Shown: positions 46,918 to 55,754 of the stretch, piece by piece
How the letters are laid out: the number at the start of each line of letters is the position of its first letter
How positions within the stretch are numbered: the stretch's first letter is position 1
Assembly (NCBI RefSeq): GCF_000378465.1
Contig: NZ_KB899926.1
Span: 42,390-106,389 of the forward strand
DNA from: Elioraea tepidiphila DSM 17972
GTDB taxonomy: Bacteria > Pseudomonadota > Alphaproteobacteria > Acetobacterales > Acetobacteraceae
Length of the DNA: 64,000 nucleotides
Reading direction: 5' to 3'
Program-made: the position numbers and the translations under genes
Notes under the pieces: model-generated
Databases searched by the model: none
Seen by the model: the letters and a program-made list of their open reading frames with translations, nothing else
What the model was told of the DNA's origin: nothing

Positions 46918-48005
46918 GCGACGCCGCGATACTGGCGGCGATACCGCGCCCCGAGCGAAGTCAGGATCTCGTAGGCGTTCGTGCCCGCGCGCTCGGCCAC
47001 CGCATCGGGCGGCAGGTCGGGGCCGAGCAGGCGGATGAACCCGCCGGGGGCGGCCTCTGGCGCGTCGGTCACGTCGAAGGTGAGGAGATCCATCGAAACC
47101 CGGCCTGCGAGCGGCACCTGCCGGCCGCCGACGAGCCCTGCGCCGCGGCCGGAGAGGCTTCGTAGATAGCCATCGGCGTAGCCGGCCGCAACCGTTGCGA
47201 TCCGCGAGGGCCGGGCCGCCACCCACGTGGAGTTGTAGCCTACGCTCTCGCCCGCCTCGATCTCGCGGATCTGGAGGATGCGCGCCTCCAGCGTCACCAC
47301 CGTGCGCATCGGGTTGGGCGCATCGGGCGTGGGGTTGATGCCGTAGAGCGCGGCACCGGGGCGGGCGAGATCGGAAGCGGCGACGTCGCCCAGGAAGATG
47401 CCCGAGGAGTTGGCGACCGAGGTCGGCGCTGGCGGGAGCATCGCGCGAAGCCGATCGAAGCGCGCCACCTGCTCGCGGTTCAGCGGGTTCGCCGGCTCCT
47501 CCGAGGCGACGAAATGCGTCATCACATAACGGAGATCGAGTGCGGCGAGCGGGGCCGGGTCCTGGGCGAGACGTTCGACCTCGCGCCGCCCGAGGCCGAG
47601 CCGGTTCATGCCCGTATCGATCTGCAGGATCGCCGGCAGGCGCGCCCCGCGCGCGGCGGCGTGCGTGCTCCAGCGCCGGAGCGCGCCGAGGTCGTTCAGC
47701 ACGGGCACGACGCCGGCCGCTGCGGCTTCGGCCTCGGCACCAGCGACCAGCCCGTGCAGCACCGCGAGCGGAACGTCGCGCGGCACGCTCTCGCGCAGCG
47801 CGAGCGCCTCGTCGAACTCGGCGACGAAGACGTGGCGTGCGCCCTCGGCAAGCAGGCGGCGCGTCACGGGCTGCGCACCGAGCCCGTAGGCGTTCGCCTT
47901 CACCACCGCCGCGACCGGGCCGGAGGGATGGCGTGCCGCGAGGTCGCGCCAGTTCGCCGCGATCGCGTCCAGATCGATGGTGAGGATGGCGCTCGGGTCA
48001 GGCAC
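46914..48005 (-). CDS. alr: Alanine racemase
   Basis: A 363-residue PLP enzyme making D-alanine for peptidoglycan. The Schiff-base Lys36 is in VVKANAYGLG, IDTGMNRLG follows, and the second catalytic base Tyr is in VGYNSTWVA. C-terminal SMDLLTFDVTD is typical. It lies between dnaB (12 bp gap) and mlaE (overlap), an order common in Rhodospirillales. Confidence 0.96.
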   Translation of the reverse strand: MPDPSAILTIDLDAIAANWRDLAARHPSGPVAAVVKANAYGLGAQPVTRRLLAEGARHVFVAEFDEALALRESVPRDVPLAVLHGLVAGAEAEAAAAGVVPVLNDLGALRRWSTHAAARGARLPAILQIDTGMNRLGLGRREVERLAQDPAPLAALDLRYVMTHFVASEEPANPLNREQVARFDRLRAMLPPAPTSVANSSGIFLGDVAASDLARPGAALYGINPTPDAPNPMRTVVTLEARILQIREIEAGESVGYNSTWVAARPSRIATVAAGYADGYLRSLSGRGAGLVGGRQVPLAGRVSMDLLTFDVTDAPEAAPGGFIRLLGPDLPPDAVAERAGTNAYEILTSLGARYRRQYRGVA

Positions 48006-48016
48006 CGCTTGCCGGC

Positions 48017-49549
48017 TCAGTCGGCGTCATGCGCGCCGTGGTGACGGTCGAGATTGGCGAAGCGCGTGAACTCGGCCTCGAAGAACAGCTCCACCTTGCC
48101 GGTCGGGCCATGGCGCTGCTTGGCGAGGTTCACCTCGGCGACGTTGTGCACGCGCTCCATGTCGGCGACCCATTTCGCGTGCGCCTCGTCGAACTTCGCC
48201 TGGTTGTCGAAGGTCATGAGCTTGGGCTCGCGCGCGGCGAGGTAGTACTCGTCACGATACAGGAACATCACCACGTCGGCGTCCTGCTCGATCGTGCCCG
48301 ATTCGCGCAGATCCGAGAGCTGCGGGCGCTTGTCCTCGCGGCTCTCGACCGCGCGCGAGAGCTGGCTCAAGGCCAGCACCGGCACGGCGAGCTCCTTGGC
48401 GATCGCCTTCAGTCCCTGGGTGATCTGGCTGATCTCGAGCACGCGGTTCTCGGGCCGCGTGCCCGGCGCCGGGCGCAGCAGCTGGAGATAGTCCACCACC
48501 ACCAGGCCGAGGCCCTGCGTGCGCTTGAGCCGCCGGCAGCGCGTGCGCAGCGCGCTGATCGACAGCGCAGGCGTGTCGTCGATCATCAGCGGCAGGGCGC
48601 TGATCTCGCGCTGGCAGGCGACGAAGCGATCGAACTCGCGCTCCGCGATCTCGCCGCGGCGGATGCGGTCCGACGAGACGCGCGCCTCCTCGGCGAGCAG
48701 GCGCGTGGCGAGCTGCTCCGCGCTCATCTCGAGCGAGAAGAACGCGACCGCGGGCGGCGTCTTGCCGAGCCCCGCCTCGCGCGCCTCGGCCGCGAGCGCG
48801 CGCGCCGCGCCGAAGGCGATGCAGGTCGCGAGCGAGGTCTTGCCCATGCCGGGGCGGCCGGCGAGGATGATCAGGTCGGAGGCGTGCAGTCCGCCGAGCT
48901 TGGCGTCGAGATCGCGCAGGCCCGTCGCCAGGCCGGAGACGTGGCCCGAGCGCTTGAACGCGCGCTCCGCCCCCTCGACGGCGAGCTTCAGCGCCTTCTC
49001 GAAGCTGACGAAGCCGCCATCGGCCGATCCTTTCGCGGCGAGATCGAACAGCGCCTGCTCGGCGGCCTCGATCTGCTGCGGCGCATCCAGCCCCTCGGCA
49101 TCGCCGAAGGCGCGGTTCACCACCTCCTCGCCGATATCGACGAGCTGGCGGCGCAGGTAGCAGTGGTAGATCACGCGGCCGTACTCGCCGGCATTCACCA
49201 CGCCGACCGTGGCGCTGACGAGCTGAGCCAGATAGGCCGTGCCGCCGACCTCGTCGAGCAACCCGCTGTTCTCGAGGTCGGTCTTCAGCGTCACCGCATT
49301 GGCGAGCTGGCCCTGCTCGATGCGGCGCGCGAGCGTGGCGAAGATGCGCCCGTGCACCGGATCGGCGAAATGCTCGGGCGCGAGGAACTCCGCCACACGC
49401 TCGTACGCCTTGTTGTTGGCGAGCAGCGCGCCGAGCAGCGCCTGCTCGGCCTCCAGGTTCTGCGGCGGGCTGCGCAGCGCAAGCCCGAGCAGCGCATCGC
49501 CGGGTGCCGCCTCGCGCGCGCGCATCGACGACATCGTGCTGGCTGGCAT
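48017..49549 (-). CDS. dnaB: Replicative DNA helicase DnaB
   Basis: A 510-residue DnaB: N-terminal primase-interaction domain (NLEAEQALLGALLANNKAYERV, about 30-135), linker, then the RecA-like motor with Walker A GRPGMGKTS, LEMSAEQLATRLLAEE, VVVDYLQLLRP and QLSRAVESREDKRPQLSDLRESG. No intein or split. It unwinds DNA at the fork. Immediately upstream (49550-49620) is a short gap with a small stem and AGGGGAGA before the ATG. Confidence 0.97.
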   Translation of the reverse strand: MPASTMSSMRAREAAPGDALLGLALRSPPQNLEAEQALLGALLANNKAYERVAEFLAPEHFADPVHGRIFATLARRIEQGQLANAVTLKTDLENSGLLDEVGGTAYLAQLVSATVGVVNAGEYGRVIYHCYLRRQLVDIGEEVVNRAFGDAEGLDAPQQIEAAEQALFDLAAKGSADGGFVSFEKALKLAVEGAERAFKRSGHVSGLATGLRDLDAKLGGLHASDLIILAGRPGMGKTSLATCIAFGAARALAAEAREAGLGKTPPAVAFFSLEMSAEQLATRLLAEEARVSSDRIRRGEIAEREFDRFVACQREISALPLMIDDTPALSISALRTRCRRLKRTQGLGLVVVDYLQLLRPAPGTRPENRVLEISQITQGLKAIAKELAVPVLALSQLSRAVESREDKRPQLSDLRESGTIEQDADVVMFLYRDEYYLAAREPKLMTFDNQAKFDEAHAKWVADMERVHNVAEVNLAKQRHGPTGKVELFFEAEFTRFANLDRHHGAHDAD

Positions 49550-49620
49550 CGCTCAGACGTCTCCCCTTGCGGCACCGGGGAGCATACCGCGCAGGCGCGG
49601 GTGCGCGAGGTCAGAAGGAT

Positions 49621-50868
49621 TCACAGCCCTGTGGATACCGGGGATGCCGCGCGGCGCGCCGCCGCCGCCTCGGCCTCGGCGATGTAGTCGCGCGTCAGCG
49701 GAACGACGTCCTGGCGGTGCGCGAGCTGCGCCTGCCAGACGAAATGACCCTGGTGGCGGAAGGCGAGCTCGCAGGCGACGAGATAGAACTCCCACATGCG
49801 GCAGAACCGCTCGTCGTAGATCGCCGCGATCGCGTCGCGGTTGCGCGCGAAGCGCTCGCGCCAGTGCCGGATCGTCGCCGCGTAGTGCAGCCGCAGCGTC
49901 TCGAGATCGGTCAGCAACAGCCGCGAGCGCTCGATCGCGGGCAGCACCTCGGACAGCGCGGGCGAATAGCCGCCGGGGAAGATGTACTTGCGCAGCCACG
50001 CATTGGTGGTGCCCGGGCCCTCGGGCCGGCCGATCGCGTGGATCAGCGCGACACCGTCGGGCACGAGCGCGCGCGCGACCACGCGGAAGAACGTGTCGTA
50101 GTGCGGGATGCCGACATGCTCGAACATCCCGACCGAGACGATGCGGTCGAAGGTCCCGGTCACCTCGCGATAGTCCTGCAGGTGGAATCGCACGCGCCCG
50201 GACAACCCTTCGGCCGCGGCGCGCGCGGTCGCTTCGCGGTGCTGCTCCTCGGACAGCGTGATGCCGGTGACGTCGGCACCGAACTCGCGCGCGAGCGTGA
50301 GCGCAAGCCCGCCCCAGCCCGAGCCGATGTCGAGCACGCGCAGGCCGGGGCGGGTCAACAGCAGCTTCGCGGCGATGTGGCGCTTCTTGGCGAGCTGCGC
50401 CTCCTCCAGCGTCTCGTCGCCGCGCGGGAAATAGGCGCAGGAGTACTGGCGGTCGCGGTCGAGGAACAGGCTGTAGAGCCGTCCCGAGAGATCGTAGTGG
50501 TGCGCGACGTTGTGCTTCGCCCGGCCGATCGGGTTCGCCTGCTGCACGCGCCGCAACCACGTGTTGGCGCGCTCGATCAGGCGCATCACCGGATGGCTGC
50601 CGCCGCGTTCGAGGTTCAGCATCATGAGGTCGAGCAGGTCGTAGAGCGTCCCGTCCTCGACCGTGAACGCGCCATCCATCCAGGCCTCGCCGAAGCGGAG
50701 CCCCGGGTTCAGCGCGATGCGCGTGGGCGTCGCCCGGTCATGCACGCGGATGCGCGCCTCGGGCCCCGGCGTCGCGCCGGCATAGGTGCTGCTTGAGCCG
50801 TCCGGCCAGATCACGGTCAACCGGCCGAGCACGATCACACGCCTGAGCAGGGTGTCGAGCAGCCGCAT
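49621..50868 (-). CDS. cfa: Cyclopropane-fatty-acyl-phospholipid synthase
   Basis: A 415-residue Cfa/CMAS enzyme that adds a methylene bridge from SAM to unsaturated acyl chains in the membrane. Features are the N-terminal lipid-binding domain (GEAWMDGAFTVEDGTLYDLL), the SAM motif VLDIGSGWGGLAL, VSVGMFEHVG, and the C-terminal FCRMWEFYLVACELAFRH. Length is usual. It lies between the L9 gene and dnaB, with its own promoter-like sequence upstream. Confidence 0.95.
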   Translation of the reverse strand: MRLLDTLLRRVIVLGRLTVIWPDGSSSTYAGATPGPEARIRVHDRATPTRIALNPGLRFGEAWMDGAFTVEDGTLYDLLDLMMLNLERGGSHPVMRLIERANTWLRRVQQANPIGRAKHNVAHHYDLSGRLYSLFLDRDRQYSCAYFPRGDETLEEAQLAKKRHIAAKLLLTRPGLRVLDIGSGWGGLALTLAREFGADVTGITLSEEQHREATARAAAEGLSGRVRFHLQDYREVTGTFDRIVSVGMFEHVGIPHYDTFFRVVARALVPDGVALIHAIGRPEGPGTTNAWLRKYIFPGGYSPALSEVLPAIERSRLLLTDLETLRLHYAATIRHWRERFARNRDAIAAIYDERFCRMWEFYLVACELAFRHQGHFVWQAQLAHRQDVVPLTRDYIAEAEAAAARRAASPVSTGL

Positions 50869-50934
50869 CAGCCCCTCTGCCTACCGCCCGACAGCGCGGC
50901 GCGGCCGGCCCGCTGTCCGGAATCGACTCGGCAT

Positions 50935-50964
50935 ATGATAGGCCCGCGCGCCCGGCTCGGCCAA
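50935..50964 (-). promoter_or_regulatory. Candidate sigma-70 promoter of cfa
   Basis: On the minus strand TTGGCC (50964-50959) and TATCAT (50940-50935) are separated by 18 bp. The -10 matches five of six bases, the -35 four of six. The start site would be about 60 nt before the cfa ATG at 50868. Confidence 0.4.
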
Positions 50965-50991
50965 GCGCGCAGCAGTCGCGACAGCGTGCGC

Positions 50992-51561
50992 TCAGATCTC
51001 GGGCTGCTCGCCGGTGCCGGCGGGCTCCGCGCCGGGCTCGAACATCGCCTCGGCGACCAGCGCCTCCTCCTCGACGCCGCGCACGGTCTCGCCGCGCGCC
51101 TGGCGCTCGGCCTCCTCGGCCGTGCGGGCGACGTTGACGGTGACGGTGATGATCACCTCCGGGTGCAGCATCACGCGCACCGGATGCAGCCCGAGCGTCT
51201 TGATCGGATGGTCGAGCTGCACCTGCTGGCGGGTGATGGAGAGCCCGCTCTCGGTCGCGGCATCGGCGATGTCGCGCGCCGAGACCGAGCCGTAGAGCTG
51301 GCCGCTCTCGCCCGCCTGGCGCAGCATCACCACCGCGAGGCCGGCGACGCGCTCGGCGACCCGCTCGGCCTCCTCGCGGCGCTTGAGGTTCTGCGCCTCG
51401 AGCTGCGCGCGCTCGGTTTCGAACCGCGCGAGGTTCTCCTTGGTCGCGCGGATCGCCTTCTTCTGGGGCAGCAGGAAGTTGCGGGCATAGCCCGGCTTCA
51501 CCTTCACCACCTCGCCCATCTGGCCGAGCTTCTCGACCCGCTGGAGCAGGATCACGTCCAT
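50992..51561 (-). CDS. rplI: 50S ribosomal protein L9
   Basis: A 189-residue L9: N-terminal domain [35 protein letters not shown], then the connecting helix and C-terminal domain ([13 protein letters not shown]). It is ~40 residues longer than E. coli L9 because of an acidic, Ala/Glu-rich C-terminal tail (from about 155), common in alphaproteobacteria. Last gene of the S6-S18-L9 operon; it starts 1 bp after the DUF2232 gene stop. Confidence 0.97.
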   Translation of the reverse strand: MDVILLQRVEKLGQMGEVVKVKPGYARNFLLPQKKAIRATKENLARFETERAQLEAQNLKRREEAERVAERVAGLAVVMLRQAGESGQLYGSVSARDIADAATESGLSITRQQVQLDHPIKTLGLHPVRVMLHPEVIITVTVNVARTAEEAERQARGETVRGVEEEALVAEAMFEPGAEPAGTGEQPEI

Positions 51562-51562
51562 C

Positions 51563-52495
51563 TCAGTCCTCCGGGGGCGTAAGCCCCGTGCCAGGGCGCG
51601 GCGGCCGGCCGCGCAGGTTGAGGAAATGCTCGGCCACGCCGAGCCCCGCGAGGCCGACCCCCACGGGTACCGTGAACAGAACGAGGGCGACGTAGAGCGG
51701 CGCCAGCATCAGCGGCCGGGCGGGCTTGCCGAGGCTCGCCACATGCACCACCGCAAGCCCCTGCAGCGCGAGCGGCACGGCGAGCATCATCGCCGCCGAC
51801 TGCACCGCGAAGCCCGCCCCGCCGGGCACCACCAGCGCCGCCACCACCACGCCGGCCGCGAGCTTCCAGTACCAGCCGGGCAGCAGCGCCATCGACCAGC
51901 GCGCCGGCGCCGCGATCAGCAGGCCTCGCCGCGCGACCATGCGCTGCGCGATCGCGGCGTTCATCGCCATCACCCCGGCGAACCAGAGCGCGAAGGCGAG
52001 CGGCTTGATGCGCACCATCATCGCCACGAAGTCCTCGGCGCCCATCTCGGGCGTCGCGCCCATCCGCGCGAGCGCGTGCTCCATCACGGCGCGCAGGACG
52101 CCCGAGAGTCCACCCGGCTGGCCGGCGAAGGCGAACTCCGCCGCCAGCAGCATCGCCGCCGGCCAGAGTGCCAGCGTCGCGAAGGGCATCGCGAGCGCGA
52201 GCGGCCCGCCCCGCGTGTCCGGCAGGGCGAGCCGCAGCAGCAGCACCACCGGCATCGCGAACAGCAGCACCCAGGCGAGCGCGCCCGGCACCCCGCCCGA
52301 GACCACCGTCACCAGCGCCCCCGCCAGCACCGCCTGCGCCGCCGCCTGCCAGCCGAAGGCCAGCCCCGCCGCGAACAGCGGGAAGGGCGCGAACCAGAAC
52401 AGCACGGTGCCGAACGGCAGGCCGCGCAGCGCGGCCAGCGCGAGCAGCGCGGAGATCAGTCCCGCCGCCAGCGTCGCCGTGGTGCGCAGCGTCAT
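51563..52495 (-). CDS. DUF2232 membrane protein
   Basis: A 310-residue integral membrane protein with about eight hydrophobic helices (for example [41 protein letters not shown] near the start). It belongs to the DUF2232/YybS-like group, which in alphaproteobacteria lies between rpsR and rplI as here. Function unknown; position within the ribosomal operon suggests growth-linked expression. Confidence 0.88.
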   Translation of the reverse strand: MTLRTTATLAAGLISALLALAALRGLPFGTVLFWFAPFPLFAAGLAFGWQAAAQAVLAGALVTVVSGGVPGALAWVLLFAMPVVLLLRLALPDTRGGPLALAMPFATLALWPAAMLLAAEFAFAGQPGGLSGVLRAVMEHALARMGATPEMGAEDFVAMMVRIKPLAFALWFAGVMAMNAAIAQRMVARRGLLIAAPARWSMALLPGWYWKLAAGVVVAALVVPGGAGFAVQSAAMMLAVPLALQGLAVVHVASLGKPARPLMLAPLYVALVLFTVPVGVGLAGLGVAEHFLNLRGRPPRPGTGLTPPED

Positions 52496-52557
52496 GGTGT
52501 CCGCCGTCCGTCGCCATGGTCATGCCCGCGGCCGGCAGGTCCGGCCGCGGCCACGCG

Positions 52558-52839
52558 TCAGGTGTTGATGACGTAAGGCAGCAGCGCGAGGAAGCGCGCG
52601 CGCTTGATCGCCACCGCCAGCGCCCGCTGCTTCTTCGCCGACACCGCCGTGATGCGGGACGGCACGATCTTGCCGCGCTCGCTGATGTAGCGGGAGAGCA
52701 GCTTCACGTCCTTGTAGTCGATCGCCGGCGCGTTCGGCCCGCTGAACGGGCAGGACTTGCGGCGGCGGTAGAACGGCCGGCGCGCACCGACGGCGGTGCG
52801 GCGGGCGGCGGGGATGATGGTCTCGGGGCTGTCGCTCAT
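52558..52839 (-). CDS. rpsR: 30S ribosomal protein S18
   Basis: A 93-residue S18 with an N-terminal extension and the conserved body [52 protein letters not shown]. The single Cys in KSCPF is the usual C+ form position. It begins 3 bp after rpsF. S18 binds S6 in the 30S platform. Confidence 0.97.
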   Translation of the reverse strand: MSDSPETIIPAARRTAVGARRPFYRRRKSCPFSGPNAPAIDYKDVKLLSRYISERGKIVPSRITAVSAKKQRALAVAIKRARFLALLPYVINT

Positions 52840-52842
52840 GGC

Positions 52843-53289
52843 TCACTCTCCGATGGTGTCGCGCGCCGGTCGATCGCCGCGCTCGGGGCGGTCGCCACGC
52901 GGGGGCCGCGGTCCGCGATCGCCGAACCGGCCGCCGCGGTCGCCACGCTCGCCCCGCTCGTCGCGTCCGCCCCGGGCGACGATCGCCGACGGCCCCTCCT
53001 CCAGCGCCTCGACACGCACGGTCAGGAAGCGGAGGATGTCCTCGTTCAGCCGGAGCTGGCGCTCCATCTCCGTCACCGCCGCCGGCGGCGCGTCGATGTT
53101 CATCAGCAGGTAGTGCCCCTTGCGGTTTTTCTTGATCCGGTAGGCGAGGTTGCGCAGGCCCCAGTATTCCTTCTTGCCCACGCTGCCGCCGCCCTCGCCG
53201 ATCACGGCCGCCATCTGGTCGGCCAGCCCCTCGACCTGCTGGGGCGTGACATCGCTGCGCGCGATCAGCACGCATTCATAGAGTGGCAT
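52843..53289 (-). CDS. rpsF: 30S ribosomal protein S6 with an Arg/Gly/Asp-rich tail
   Basis: A 148-residue S6. The core (1-100) is normal: [49 protein letters not shown]. From about residue 108 comes a low-complexity tail of repeated RGDR/RGGR/ERGDR units, lengthy even for alphaproteobacteria. It opens the operon rpsF-rpsR-DUF2232-rplI and has a structured leader. Confidence 0.97.
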   Translation of the reverse strand: MPLYECVLIARSDVTPQQVEGLADQMAAVIGEGGGSVGKKEYWGLRNLAYRIKKNRKGHYLLMNIDAPPAAVTEMERQLRLNEDILRFLTVRVEALEEGPSAIVARGGRDERGERGDRGGRFGDRGPRPPRGDRPERGDRPARDTIGE

Positions 53290-53311
53290 CGCGTCCCTCC
53301 GGCTTCTCTCA

Positions 53312-53378
53312 GTCCCGGCATCCGGGACGATCCCGGAGGCTCAGACGGACATAGCCGGCCGCGTGCCGCGCGGCCGGC
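53312..53378 (-). promoter_or_regulatory. Structured leader of the rpsF operon with two mutually exclusive hairpins
   Basis: Between the predicted start site (near 53385) and the rpsF ATG are a 10-bp stem (53354-53363 with 53369-53378), and two overlapping hairpins: GTCCCGG/CCGGGAC (53312-53318 with 53322-53328) and TCCGGGA/TCCCGGA (53321-53327 with 53331-53337), which cannot form together. S6:S18 complexes bind their own leaders in many bacteria at a stem with an unpaired CCG; whether this is such a site needs a covariance search. Confidence 0.5.
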
Positions 53379-53391
53379 AGGGAACCGGCGA

Positions 53392-53419
53392 GTTATACGC
53401 ATCGCCGGCGCGGGCGCAA
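53392..53419 (-). promoter_or_regulatory. Candidate sigma-70 promoter of the rpsF operon
   Basis: On the minus strand TTGCGC (53419-53414) and TATAAC (53397-53392) are 16 bp apart. It gives a leader of about 95 nt and is back-to-back with the fabD promoter. Confidence 0.5.
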
Positions 53420-53436
53420 GCGCGCGGGCGGATTTC

Positions 53437-53465
53437 TTGACAGCCCCGCCCTGCCCGCATACCAC
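53437..53465 (+). promoter_or_regulatory. Candidate sigma-70 promoter of fabD
   Basis: A perfect -35 TTGACA (53437-53442) is followed after 17 bp by TACCAC (53460-53465). The start would be near 53472, about 32 nt before the fabD ATG. Confidence 0.5.
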
Positions 53466-53503
53466 CGCCGGCCTTCCCGGAAACGCCAGAGAAAGCCCCC
53501 ACC

Positions 53504-54448
53504 ATGCCCGTGCGTGCCTTCGTGTTTCCCGGCCAGGGCAGCCAGGCGGTCGGCATGGGCCGCGAGCTCGCCGCCGCCTTCGCCCCCGCCCGCGAGGTGT
53601 TCGAGGAGGTGGACGAGGCGCTGAAGCAGAAGCTCTCGACGCTGATGTTCGAGGGCCCGGCCGAGACGCTGACACTCACCGCCAATGCCCAGCCCGCGCT
53701 GATGGCGATGAGCCTCGCGGTGGTGCGCGTGATCGAGCGCGAGGGCGGCGTGAGCCTGCCGGAGGTGGCCACGCTGGTCGCCGGCCATTCGCTCGGCGAG
53801 TACTCGGCGCTGGCCGCCGCGGGCGCCTTCGATGTCGCGAACGCCGCCCGGCTCCTGCGCCTGCGCGGCGAGGCGATGCAGCAGGCGGTCGCGCCGGGGG
53901 TCGGCGCGATGGCAGCCCTGCTCGGAGTCGAGCTCGACCAGGCGGCGGCGATCTGCGCCGAGGCCGGCGAGGGCGAGGTGGTGGAGGTCGCGAACGACAA
54001 TGGGGGCGGCCAGGTGGTGATCAGCGGCGCGGCCGCCGCGGTGGAGCGCGCGATCGCGCTCGCCAAGGCCAAGGGCGTGAAGCGGGCCCTGCCGCTGCCG
54101 GTCTCCGCGCCCTTCCACTGCGCGCTGATGGCGCCGGCCGCGGATGCGATGGCCAAGGCGCTGGCGGCCGAGCCGCCGCGCGCGCCGCTGGTGCCGCTGG
54201 TGGCGAATGTCACGGCCCAGCCGGTGTCCGACCCGGTGGAGATCCGCGATCTGCTGGTGCAGCAGGTGACGGCCACCGTGCGCTGGCGCGAGAGCGTGGC
54301 GACCATGAAGGCCGAGGGCGTGGATACCGTGGTCGAGCTCGGCGCCGGCAAGGTGCTGGCGGGGCTGGTGAAGCGGATCGACCCCGAGCTGGCGGCGAGT
54401 TCGGTCGGCACCCCGGCCGAGATCGAGGCGTTCCTGAAGACCGTCTGA
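53504..54448 (+). CDS. fabD: Malonyl-CoA:ACP transacylase
   Basis: A 314-residue FabD moving malonyl groups from CoA to ACP. FPGQGSQAVGMG opens the protein, the nucleophile Ser96 is in GHSLGEYSA, and the His partner is in SAPFHCALM near 205. First gene of the fatty-acid synthesis operon, divergent from rpsF. The stop is followed at once by AGGAGGGG and a short duplicated start of fabG. Confidence 0.97.
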   Translation: MPVRAFVFPGQGSQAVGMGRELAAAFAPAREVFEEVDEALKQKLSTLMFEGPAETLTLTANAQPALMAMSLAVVRVIEREGGVSLPEVATLVAGHSLGEYSALAAAGAFDVANAARLLRLRGEAMQQAVAPGVGAMAALLGVELDQAAAICAEAGEGEVVEVANDNGGGQVVISGAAAAVERAIALAKAKGVKRALPLPVSAPFHCALMAPAADAMAKALAAEPPRAPLVPLVANVTAQPVSDPVEIRDLLVQQVTATVRWRESVATMKAEGVDTVVELGAGKVLAGLVKRIDPELAASSVGTPAEIEAFLKTV

Positions 54449-54460
54449 GGAGGGGCGCCG

Positions 54461-54544
54461 ATGGTCCGACCCGACGGCAAGCAGGCCCTGGTGACCGGCG
54501 CCCGCCGTGCTGGCCCTTGGGCCAGCGCAGCAACGCAATCCTGA
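54461..54544 (+). pseudogene. 27-codon duplicated start of fabG (truncated remnant or leader peptide) with an internal hairpin
   Basis: After AGGAGGGG an ATG at 54461 opens MVRPDGKQALVTGA, nearly the same as the true FabG start (FRLDGKQALVTGA); 54445-54502 aligns with 54541-54596 with a handful of changes and one 2-bp gap, and the last ~28 bp are identical. The copy then diverges into a hairpin, GCTGGCC/GGCCAGC (54509-54515 with 54520-54526), and stops at TGA 54542-54544, whose bases also form the fabG ribosome-binding region. Either a decayed tandem duplication or a translated leader that tunes fabG. Confidence 0.72.
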
Positions 54545-54554
54545 GGAGGCGCCG

Positions 54555-55292
54555 GTGTTCCGACTTGATGGCAAGCAGGCCCTGGTGACCGGCGCCTCCG
54601 GCGGCATCGGCGGCGCGATCGCACGCGCGCTGCATGCCCAGGGCGCGATCGTCGGCCTCTCCGGCACCCGCCGCGAGGCGCTCGAGGCGCTCGCAGCCGA
54701 GCTCGGCGAGCGCGCGCACGTGCTGCCGGCCAACCTCGCCGACCCCGCCGCGCCCGATGCGCTGATCGCCGCCGCCGAGGCCGCGATGGGCGGGCTCGCG
54801 ATCCTGGTGAACAACGCCGGGCTGACCCGCGATGGCCTCGCGCTCCGGATGAAGGACGAGGACTGGGACACGGTGCTCGCGGTCGACCTCTCCGCCGCGT
54901 TCCGGCTGAGCCGCGCCGCGCTCAAGGGCATGCTGCGAAGGCGCGCCGGGCGCATCCTCTCGATCGGCTCGATCGTCGGCGCGACCGGCAACCCGGGCCA
55001 GGCGAACTACGCCGCCGCCAAGGCGGGGCTGGTCGGCATGAGCAAGGCCCTGGCCCAGGAGGTGGCCGCGCGCGGCATCACGGTGAACGTGATCGCGCCG
55101 GGCTTCATCGCCACGCCGATGACGGACGCGCTGACCGACGACCAGAAGGCGGCGCTCGCCGGGCGCATCCCGCTCGGCCGGCTCGGGCAGCCGGCGGACA
55201 TCGCCGCGGCGGCGGTCTATCTCGCCTCCGACGAGGCCGCCTGGGTGACCGGCGCGGTGCTGCACGTGAACGGCGGCATGGCGATGATCTGA
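54555..55292 (+). CDS. fabG: 3-oxoacyl-ACP reductase FabG
   Basis: A 245-residue SDR, the second step of elongation, reducing 3-ketoacyl-ACP with NADPH. TGASGGIG is at 12-19, NNAG near 86, Ser139, Tyr152 and Lys156 form the catalytic set (YAAAK), and MAMI ends the protein as in FabG. The GTG start at 54555 has GAGGAGG upstream; an ATG at 54507 would begin inside the duplicated copy. Confidence 0.96.
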   Translation: MFRLDGKQALVTGASGGIGGAIARALHAQGAIVGLSGTRREALEALAAELGERAHVLPANLADPAAPDALIAAAEAAMGGLAILVNNAGLTRDGLALRMKDEDWDTVLAVDLSAAFRLSRAALKGMLRRRAGRILSIGSIVGATGNPGQANYAAAKAGLVGMSKALAQEVAARGITVNVIAPGFIATPMTDALTDDQKAALAGRIPLGRLGQPADIAAAAVYLASDEAAWVTGAVLHVNGGMAMI

Positions 55293-55318
55293 CCCCCGCC
55301 GCGCGCGCGGCCCGCCGC

Positions 55319-55347
55319 TGGTCAAGCCCGCGGAACGATGGTATGCG
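55319..55347 (+). promoter_or_regulatory. Candidate promoter before acpP
   Basis: TGGTCA (55319-55324) and TATGCG (55342-55347) are 17 bp apart, with TGG just before the latter as in an extended -10. It lies in the 165-bp gap between fabG and acpP, where a separate acpP promoter would explain the high acpP expression usual in bacteria. Confidence 0.35.
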
Positions 55348-55457
55348 CCGCCGGTTTCCGGGCGGGAGGCGGGACTCGTCATCCTTGGGGCGATGCCGCG
55401 CCCCGTCCGGACCGGTGCGCCGGTTCCCCCAGACGATCCAAGGAGCGAGACACCCCA

Positions 55458-55706
55458 ATGACGGATACCGCCGAGATCACGAAGCAGGTGAAGGAGATCG
55501 TCGTCGAGCATCTCGGCGTCGAGGAGGGCAAGGTCACCGAGACCGCCTCGTTCATCGACGATTTGGGTGCGGACAGCCTCGACACCGTCGAGCTCGTGAT
55601 GGCGTTCGAGGAGAAGTTCGGCATCGAGATCCCGGACGACGCCGCCGAGAAGATCACGACCGTGAAGGACGCGATCGACTACATCGTCAAGCAGAAGGCG
55701 GCCTGA
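55458..55706 (+). CDS. acpP: Acyl carrier protein
   Basis: An 82-residue acidic ACP. Ser40 in [12 protein letters not shown] carries the phosphopantetheine arm. The helix pattern and length match bacterial AcpP. The ATG at 55458 follows AAGGAGCGAGA. It lies between fabG and fabF. Confidence 0.97.
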   Translation: MTDTAEITKQVKEIVVEHLGVEEGKVTETASFIDDLGADSLDTVELVMAFEEKFGIEIPDDAAEKITTVKDAIDYIVKQKAA

Positions 55707-55754
55707 GGGCCGCCTCCGCCCCGCCGTTTCACGCCCACGTTCAGGAGGTCCGGG

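Noticed and set aside
52900..53000. CRISPR-like or minisatellite repeat
   Set aside because: The repeated words encode the Arg/Gly/Asp tail of S6; units are irregular and without spacers.
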